Of a DNA stretch of 45,681 nt, positions 40,563 to 45,681 are shown piece by piece; position 1 is the stretch's first letter, and every line of letters begins with the position of its first letter. The stretch lies in contig NZ_JASBQE010000094.1 of NCBI RefSeq assembly GCF_029960785.1, forward strand, positions 1-45,681, written 5' to 3'. The notes under the pieces are model-generated. The model searched no databases. It was given only the letters and a program-made list of their open reading frames with translations, and was not told the DNA's origin. This DNA comes from Polyangium sp. 15x6 (GTDB taxonomy: Bacteria > Myxococcota_A > Polyangia > Polyangiales > Polyangiaceae). The position numbers and the translations under genes were made by a program.

Positions 40563-40784
40563 ATGAAGCATCTGCTCTGGATGGGTATGTGCCTCCTCCT
40601 CGGCTGCGAGGGCGGCGCGGCAAGCCCGCACGACGCGCCCGCGAGCGCCGCCTCCCAGGCGCTCCCCGCAGGGGACACCGAGATCGCCGTCCCCGCCGAT
40701 TACGAGGACAAAGCGGCCAGCGAGATCACCACCGACAATTACAAGAAGGAGCTCGACGACATCGAACGTCAGGTCGAGAAATGA
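40563..40784 (+). CDS. Small lipoprotein (73 aa)
   Basis: MKHLLWMGMCLLLGCEGG gives a short lipoprotein signal with Cys at residue 15. The mature part of 58 residues has an Ala-rich linker and an acidic helix (DNYKKELDDIERQVEK). It may pair with the helical tail of the upstream protein. No known family. Its stop lies 16 bp from the convergent chemotaxis gene. Confidence 0.7.
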   Translation: MKHLLWMGMCLLLGCEGGAASPHDAPASAASQALPAGDTEIAVPADYEDKAASEITTDNYKKELDDIERQVEK

Positions 40785-40800
40785 ATGGGGGCGGGCCGCT

Positions 40801-42933
40801 TCATATCAGCCGCGCCACGGCCTCGAGCAGCTTGCGCTGGTCGAAGCGGCCCTTGACGATGTACTCGTCGGCCCCCGCGGCGCTCCCCTGCGCCAGATCC
40901 GTCGGCCTGTCCAGGCTGGTCACGAGGATCACGGGCAAACTCTTGAACTTCGGATGCGCGCGAATCCGTTGTGTCAGCTCCACACCATTGAGCCGCGGCA
41001 TCTGGACGTCCGAGACGACGAGATCGTAAGCGCCTCCCTGCAGCGCTTGCCACGCGGCCTCGCCGTCGTTCGCCGTGTCCACGTCGTACCCCGCGGCAGC
41101 CAGGATGTTCCGCTCCAGCGTCCGGCTCGTGAGCGAATCGTCGACCACCAGGATGCGTCGCTTCTTCATCGCCTCCGCCGCGTGAACGGTCTCCGTGCGC
41201 TCGCCGTTTCGACCACGCGCGACATCGAGCAGGCGCGGCACGTCGAGGACGACGGCCAGAACGCCACTGCCCAGGATCATCGCCCCCGCGATGCCCGGAA
41301 GGCGCGGGATGTTCCACGGGAGCCCTTTGGCGACGGACTCCACTTCACCGACGACCTCGTCCACCACGACGCCGAGGCGGGTCGCGCCGTCGGAGAGGGC
41401 AATGACGAGGAGCTTCGCCGGATCGGTTTGTCGGGGCTCCTGCATCAGCGCCGAGAGCCAGCGCAGCCGCAGAGGTTCGCCCTCGGCATCCGGCACCGCC
41501 GCGACGCCGTCGACGACCTGCACCTCGGAGGAGGCCACGCGGAACGCTCGCGCCACGTAGGCCGTCGGCAGCGCGTAGGCGGTGCGCGCCGTGCGCACGA
41601 GGAGCGCCTTCGTCGACACCACCGTCGCCGGCACCTCCATCCGGAACGTGCCGCCGCCCATCGTGGGCTCGGCGATCCGGACGTGGCCCCCGAGCTCCGA
41701 GAGGCGCTGCTTGACGATATCGAGGCCCATGCCGCGGCCACTCACGTGGCTGACCGACGACGCGGTGGAAAAACCCGCGAAAAAGACGATTTCGGCGGTC
41801 TCGGCGGCATTCATGCGCGCGAGCCGCTCCGGCGACAAGATCCCCCGCTCGACGGCGCGTCGGCCAATCTCGGTGGCATCCATGCCGCGTCCGTCGTCGG
41901 ACACCTCGAGCTCGACCATCATCCCGGGAGCGCGGGCGCGCACGCGGATCGTGCCCATGCGTGGTCTGCCCTGGCGCTCCCGGACCTCGGGCGGCTCGAT
42001 GCCGTGATCCACCGCGTTGCGCAGGAGGTGCAGCATCGGATCCCGCAGGCCGTCGAGGATCTGCCGGTCGACCTCGATGTCCCCCACGTCCGCGACGAGC
42101 CGCGCCTCGCGGCCGAGGGCATGCGCGGTCTCCGCCACCGTCCGCCTCCACTGCGGCACCGCCCCAGCGAGCGGCAGCATGCGAGCGCGTTTGACGGCGG
42201 CCGACCAGTCGCGGACGAGGTGCCCGGAGCGCTGCACGTCCTGCCGGTTCGCCTCGACCAATCCATCCAGCCTGCGGCTGACCTCGCCGAGGGCGTGTCG
42301 CAGCTCCCCCGAGGCCGCTCGTTCGATCTGCGAGAGCTCGAGGAGACATTGCTCGAGCTCGGCGTGGCGCACGTGCCTGCGCCCCTGCGCGACCAAGAAC
42401 TCCTCGGCGAATTGCATCAGATCGTCGAGGCGGCTCGCTTCGACGCGCACCGTGGTGGCGCTCGCCACGCTCGACGGGGCGCCCGGCTTCGCCGCCGGCA
42501 GAGTGTCACCCGCGGGGGCAGAATTCGCGGAGGTCGCGTGCTCGGAGGAGGAGGAGGAGGACGTCTCCGGCTCCAGGGAGGACGCGAAATCACGCGCGGC
42601 CTCGAGGGGCGCATCTCCCCCCACGAAACGCGAAATGAGGCCGATCCCGTCGCGCAGACGCGTGATCACGTCGGCGATCGGCGCGCCCTCCCGGCGATAA
42701 GCGCCGAGCGCCTCTTCGAGGCCGTGCGCGACGACCTCGACGCCCTCGCTGCCCGCGACGCGCGCCGCCCCCTTGATGTTGTGGAGGATCCGGAGCGCTC
42801 GCTCGAGCGCCCAAGCGTCGCCCAGCGTCTCCGACGCCGCGAAGCGCTCGACGACCCGCGAAAGATCCTCCAGCGCCTCCGTCGCCTCGTCGCAGAACAG
42901 CGCCCAAATGTCGTCGTTGTCGCTCTGGCTCAT
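40801..42933 (-). CDS. cheA: Hybrid chemotaxis kinase CheA with receiver domain
   Basis: A 710-residue protein. The HPt domain has phospho-acceptor His51 in ILHNIKGAARVAG. A Ser/Ala linker (about residues 120-165) replaces a P2 domain. Then come a dimerisation segment, a histidine-kinase ATPase (LHLLRNAVDHGIEPPEVR, DDGRGMD, GRGMGLDIVKQRL, GGTFRMEVP), a CheW-like domain and a C-terminal receiver (LVVDDS, VSDVQMPRLNGVEL with the phospho-Asp, YIVKGRFD). CheA-REC fusions are known from FrzE-type myxobacterial chemosensory systems. It starts 45 bp after the MCP gene stop, and it is the last gene of the operon. The output target is not visible. Confidence 0.95.
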   Translation of the reverse strand: MSQSDNDDIWALFCDEATEALEDLSRVVERFAASETLGDAWALERALRILHNIKGAARVAGSEGVEVVAHGLEEALGAYRREGAPIADVITRLRDGIGLISRFVGGDAPLEAARDFASSLEPETSSSSSSEHATSANSAPAGDTLPAAKPGAPSSVASATTVRVEASRLDDLMQFAEEFLVAQGRRHVRHAELEQCLLELSQIERAASGELRHALGEVSRRLDGLVEANRQDVQRSGHLVRDWSAAVKRARMLPLAGAVPQWRRTVAETAHALGREARLVADVGDIEVDRQILDGLRDPMLHLLRNAVDHGIEPPEVRERQGRPRMGTIRVRARAPGMMVELEVSDDGRGMDATEIGRRAVERGILSPERLARMNAAETAEIVFFAGFSTASSVSHVSGRGMGLDIVKQRLSELGGHVRIAEPTMGGGTFRMEVPATVVSTKALLVRTARTAYALPTAYVARAFRVASSEVQVVDGVAAVPDAEGEPLRLRWLSALMQEPRQTDPAKLLVIALSDGATRLGVVVDEVVGEVESVAKGLPWNIPRLPGIAGAMILGSGVLAVVLDVPRLLDVARGRNGERTETVHAAEAMKKRRILVVDDSLTSRTLERNILAAAGYDVDTANDGEAAWQALQGGAYDLVVSDVQMPRLNGVELTQRIRAHPKFKSLPVILVTSLDRPTDLAQGSAAGADEYIVKGRFDQRKLLEAVARLI

Positions 42934-42978
42934 CCCGCCTCGCTCCCGCCCTCGGCCCCACAGAGCCGCTCGGCGCGG

Positions 42979-44622
42979 CTAGAACCGATCGCTGGTCGCT
43001 TTGAGGTCGAGCGTGAGGCGCTCGATGTCGACGACCGCGCCCTCGAGCTGCCGGACGCCGGTGGCGTTGTCCCGCGCGGCCTTCGTGATGCCGCCGAGCG
43101 CCGAGGCGATCTGCGCGACGCTGGAGGCCTGTTGCGCCGACGCGCCGGCGATCTGCCGCGCCCGGGAGGCGCTGTCGCTCAGCACCACGGCGAGGCTCTC
43201 CACGATGTCGCGCACGGCCTCGACGGAGCGGCGCCCGTCGTCGCAGCGCTTCGTGCCCTCCTCGGTCGCCATCACCGCGCTCTGCGTCGCCTTCTGGATC
43301 TGCGCGAGGATGCCCCGGATCTGCTGGGTCGCGCGCTTGCTCTGCTCGGCGAGGCTACGCACCTCCGACGCGACCACGGAGAAGCCGCGGCCCTGCTCGC
43401 CGGCCTTCGCGGCCTCGATGCTCGCGTTCACCGCGAGGAGGTTGCTCTGCTCGGCCAGATCACTCACGGCGTCGACGATCGTCGCGATCTGCGAGGTCTG
43501 CTCGGAGAGCTGGAGGATCTGGGACGCGATGCCGGCGACGCGCTCGTTGATCGTCTGCATCATGGCCATCGCCTCGAAGAGTTTGTCGCGGCCGAGGTGG
43601 CCGTTCTTCGCGGCCTCGTCCGAGATCTGCGCGACCTCTCGCGCGCTCGCCGCGGCGGCCTCGCTCGTCTGCTTCATCTCCTCCACGGTCGTGCTGACCT
43701 CCGTCACCGCCGAGGCCTGCTCGGACGCCGTCCCGGCGTACTCCTTGGCGGTCGCGCTGATCTGCGTCGCGTTCGTGGAGAGCCGAGCGACGCCCTCGCG
43801 CATGCTCTTCGTCACGGTCCGCAGCCCCTCGGTCATCTCGCGCGCCGCCGTGACGAGCGTGCCGACCTCGTCGTTCGCCTGCGCGCCCCCCGTGGCGGTG
43901 TCGACCAGCTTGAGCTCGTCCGCGGCGCCCGCCGTGTCGCCCGACGCCATCCTGCGGAACACCTCGACGAGCCGCGAGATGGGCGCCGCGATCGTCCCCG
44001 ACAGCCAGAAGGCGAGCGTGACCGCCACCGCGAGCACGAACCCGATGACGAGGATCAACATGTTCCGCGCCTCGGTGTACGTGGCCTGCGCGGAACTGGC
44101 TGCGGACATCGCCTCGCGCCGGTTGTAATCGAGGAGTCCGTCGAGCGCGATGTTCGAGGCATCGTAATGCGTCTTCGCCGCGGCGAAGAAGTCCTTGCGG
44201 GCCTCCTCGTTCTCGTTTTTGCGGCTCCTCGCGAGGAGACGCGCGGCCTCCGCGAGGTGCGCCCGATGCGCGACGACGAACGTGTCGTGGAGCTTCCGCT
44301 CCTCATCGGTCGTGATGGCGCGCTCGTACTCCCGGATCCTCTTGTCGATGGACTCCTGCATCGTCTTGATCTCGACCTCGATGCGCCCCATCTCCCCCTC
44401 GTTCGTCGAGTCGATGTGGCTGAGGTAGAGCAGGCGAAGATCGGAGGTGTTCGCGTTCAACAGGCCGAGCGAATCGACGCTCGGGACGGTGTTCTCCGCG
44501 AGATCCCGGCTGACGTTGCGCAGGTTGCCCGCCTCGTACACGCTCACGATGCCGAGCACGCCCGAGAGAATCGTCACCGCGAGAAACCCTGCCAGCATCC
44601 TGCCGCGTATCGTCAAGTTCAT
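42979..44622 (-). CDS. Methyl-accepting chemotaxis protein (4HB sensor, HAMP, signalling domain)
   Basis: A 547-residue protein. TM1 is near residues 8-30 (GFLAVTILSGVLGIVSV). Then come a four-helix-bundle periplasmic domain of the 4HB_MCP kind, TM2 around residues 190-212 (MLILVIGFVLAVAVTLAF), a HAMP domain (APISRLVEVFRRMASGD) and a long signalling coiled coil whose hairpin tip reads IVDAVSDLAEQSNLLAVNASIEAAKAGEQGRGFSVVASEVR (core: EQSNLLAVNASIEAAKAGE). There is no C-terminal CheR/CheB-binding pentapeptide. GAGGAA lies before ATG 44622. The ligand is unknown; it acts through CheW and CheA of the same operon. Confidence 0.95.
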   Translation of the reverse strand: MNLTIRGRMLAGFLAVTILSGVLGIVSVYEAGNLRNVSRDLAENTVPSVDSLGLLNANTSDLRLLYLSHIDSTNEGEMGRIEVEIKTMQESIDKRIREYERAITTDEERKLHDTFVVAHRAHLAEAARLLARSRKNENEEARKDFFAAAKTHYDASNIALDGLLDYNRREAMSAASSAQATYTEARNMLILVIGFVLAVAVTLAFWLSGTIAAPISRLVEVFRRMASGDTAGAADELKLVDTATGGAQANDEVGTLVTAAREMTEGLRTVTKSMREGVARLSTNATQISATAKEYAGTASEQASAVTEVSTTVEEMKQTSEAAAASAREVAQISDEAAKNGHLGRDKLFEAMAMMQTINERVAGIASQILQLSEQTSQIATIVDAVSDLAEQSNLLAVNASIEAAKAGEQGRGFSVVASEVRSLAEQSKRATQQIRGILAQIQKATQSAVMATEEGTKRCDDGRRSVEAVRDIVESLAVVLSDSASRARQIAGASAQQASSVAQIASALGGITKAARDNATGVRQLEGAVVDIERLTLDLKATSDRF

Positions 44623-44630
44623 GTCTTTCC

Positions 44631-45170
44631 TCAATCCGTGATCGCCCGCGTCCCCGCGCGCGGACTTTCCCCCTCGCCATACGCGACGGGAAGGCGCTCG
44701 ACGTCGATGATCGCCACGAGGTCCTTGGTCATGGCCTGGATGGGACGCTGCGAATCGGCCTTCATCTGCGCCGACAGCTCGTCCTCGTAGATGTCCCGGA
44801 AGCCGAGGACGGACTCCACCGAAAGCCCGAGCGGCCCCCCCGTGCCCTGCACGACGGCCATGGCGCCCGCGCGCTCTCCGCCAGCGCCGAGGATCGACGC
44901 GAGATCGACGACGCCGACGATCTCGCCGCGCACGTGCGTGATCCCGAGAAGCCAGCGCGGCAGACCCGGCAGCGCGGTGATGTCGGGCATCGGGACGATC
45001 TCGCGCAAGACCTCGACCGGGATCCCGAGGCGCTGCGCGCCCGCGCCGACGAGCGCGACCTGGGCGGCGATCCGGCGGGGTTTGTCGTCGCTCGTCGTCG
45101 CGGCCAGGCGCTCCGCGCGCCGCGCGAGGATCTCCTCGCGCGACGTGTCGCTTTCGTGTCGTGGTTTCAT
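44631..45170 (-). CDS. cheW: CheW-like coupling protein
   Basis: A 179-residue protein with a charged N-terminal stretch of about 40 residues and a CheW domain: LVGAGAQRLGIPVEVLREIV, ITALPGLPRWLLGITHVRGEIVGVVDL (core: GITHVRGEIVGVVDL), GLSVESVLGF, KDLVAIIDVERL. CheW links receptors to CheA. ATG 45170 overlaps the stop of the upstream gene in an ATGA (45167-45170). Its own stop is 8 bp before the MCP gene. Confidence 0.9.
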   Translation of the reverse strand: MKPRHESDTSREEILARRAERLAATTSDDKPRRIAAQVALVGAGAQRLGIPVEVLREIVPMPDITALPGLPRWLLGITHVRGEIVGVVDLASILGAGGERAGAMAVVQGTGGPLGLSVESVLGFRDIYEDELSAQMKADSQRPIQAMTKDLVAIIDVERLPVAYGEGESPRAGTRAITD

Positions 45171-45681
45171 AAGAGCCCTTCCTTGACGAACCGTACGGCG
45201 TCGAGGAGCTGCCCCGCCGTGGTCTCGCCGTCCTCGAGCAGCGCGTCGGCCGCGCATTTCGCGAGCAGTGCTTCCAGCGCGCGTCCCTGCGTGATGGCCT
45301 GCCCGACCTGGCCGGCTCTCTGCAGCGCCACGACGTACCAGTAGCGCGCGAGTCGATGCTCGGGCCGCATGAACAACGTCCGACGCAGGTCCTCCACGGC
45401 GGGCTCGGGCTCACCGCGCTCCAGCGAGAGTTGTGCGCGGATCATGTATCCGATCGGCTCGGTCGTGGGCTGCTCGAGCAGCCCCTTGACGACCGCGAGC
45501 ACGGCGGCAGGCTGGCTCAGATCGGCGAGGCGCAAGGCCTCCGCTTCCGCATCACGATTCGGCGCGGGCGCAGGGGGCGCGGGCGCCGGGGTCGCTGCAG
45601 GCGGCGGGGCCGCGCGAGCCGCCGCGCGCGCCGGCCGTCCTGCCGCGCCGTGTGAGGGTCGCGCATGCGCAGCGAGGTGTG
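45167..45681 (-). CDS. C-terminal part of a CheR-like or TPR protein, cut by window edge
   Basis: The frame stays open to base 681 of the last kilobase with no stop, so the 5' part is missing. The visible 171 residues comprise a Pro/Ala-rich linker followed by TPR-like helices (ATVLAVVKGLLEQ-type spacing, LERGEPEPAVEDLRRTLFMRPEH, ARYWYVVALQRAGQVGQAI). In myxobacterial chemosensory operons, a CheR methyltransferase with a C-terminal TPR often stands before CheW; I infer that here, but the catalytic part is not in view. It overlaps cheW by 4 bp. Confidence 0.6.
   Translation of the reverse strand, partial: HLAAHARPSHGAAGRPARAAARAAPPPAATPAPAPPAPAPNRDAEAEALRLADLSQPAAVLAVVKGLLEQPTTEPIGYMIRAQLSLERGEPEPAVEDLRRTLFMRPEHRLARYWYVVALQRAGQVGQAITQGRALEALLAKCAADALLEDGETTAGQLLDAVRFVKEGLL

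Noticed and set aside
40954-44790. Plus-strand open frame of 1278 codons opposite the chemotaxis genes
   Set aside because: Low-complexity His/Arg/Leu/Asp translation typical of antisense frames in G+C-rich DNA; the minus strand encodes recognisable CheA and MCP domains.

Overview
The window looks like chromosomal DNA of a myxobacterium of the Polyangiales/Sorangium type (inference). The grounds are very high G+C content, many secreted lipoproteins with Gly/Ser-rich 'SGGSGG' linkers after the lipobox, fibro-slime domain proteins, a SpoIIAA-like protein, a CheA-receiver hybrid and a CheR-TPR type chemosensory operon. No tRNA, rRNA, CRISPR, prophage or insertion sequence was seen. No gene-free stretch exceeds about 275 bp; the longest is the divergent gap 10170-10442.

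Layout. 1-126: a 14-bp tandem repeat touching the stop codon of a polytopic membrane glycosyltransferase-like gene. 2220-13584: mixed genes, comprising a small helical protein, a frameshifted thiH, a SpoIIAA-like protein, two lipoproteins (one with a CMGCH haem motif, P460-like), an RpoC clamp-like/beta-propeller protein, a lipoprotein, a CapA-like metallophosphatase, an MpaB-type oxygenase with its TetR neighbour, and a stand-alone GyrB-type ATPase. 13704-37179: a long carbohydrate block. 37358-39437: rutE-like nitroreductase and doxX-like gene with a divergent LysR regulator. 39504-40784: a ferredoxin and two small exported proteins. 40801-45681: a chemosensory operon (CheR-TPR fragment, CheW, MCP, CheA-REC) read leftwards and cut by the window edge.

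The carbohydrate block reads as one alpha-glucan utilisation locus without SusC/SusD. Outside or at the surface it has a CBM3 lipoprotein, two divergent fibro-slime lipoproteins, a GH87-like alpha-1,3-glucanase/mycodextranase, two DUF5010/GH99-like putative glycosidases, three jelly-roll CBM-like lipoproteins and two paralogous outer-membrane beta-barrels. In the envelope and cytoplasm it has a CUT1 ABC importer whose binding protein and first permease are one polypeptide, a MalG-like permease, a MalK/UgpC ATPase, a GntR-type regulator with a sugar-binding-like sensor domain, and a cytoplasmic GH31 alpha-glucosidase. Several promoters in the block share a GTAAA-core motif, with one 14-bp element conserved 13/14 between genes 23 kb apart.

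The most unusual single gene is 5832-7562: a copy of the N-terminal clamp/zinc-ribbon region of RNA polymerase beta-prime, with the exact C-x-C-x12-C-x2-C zinc spacing, joined to a propeller-like domain and lacking the catalytic part. The GyrB-type ATPase at 12487-13584 is a second cut-down informational enzyme. All functional names come from reading motifs by eye; no searches were run.
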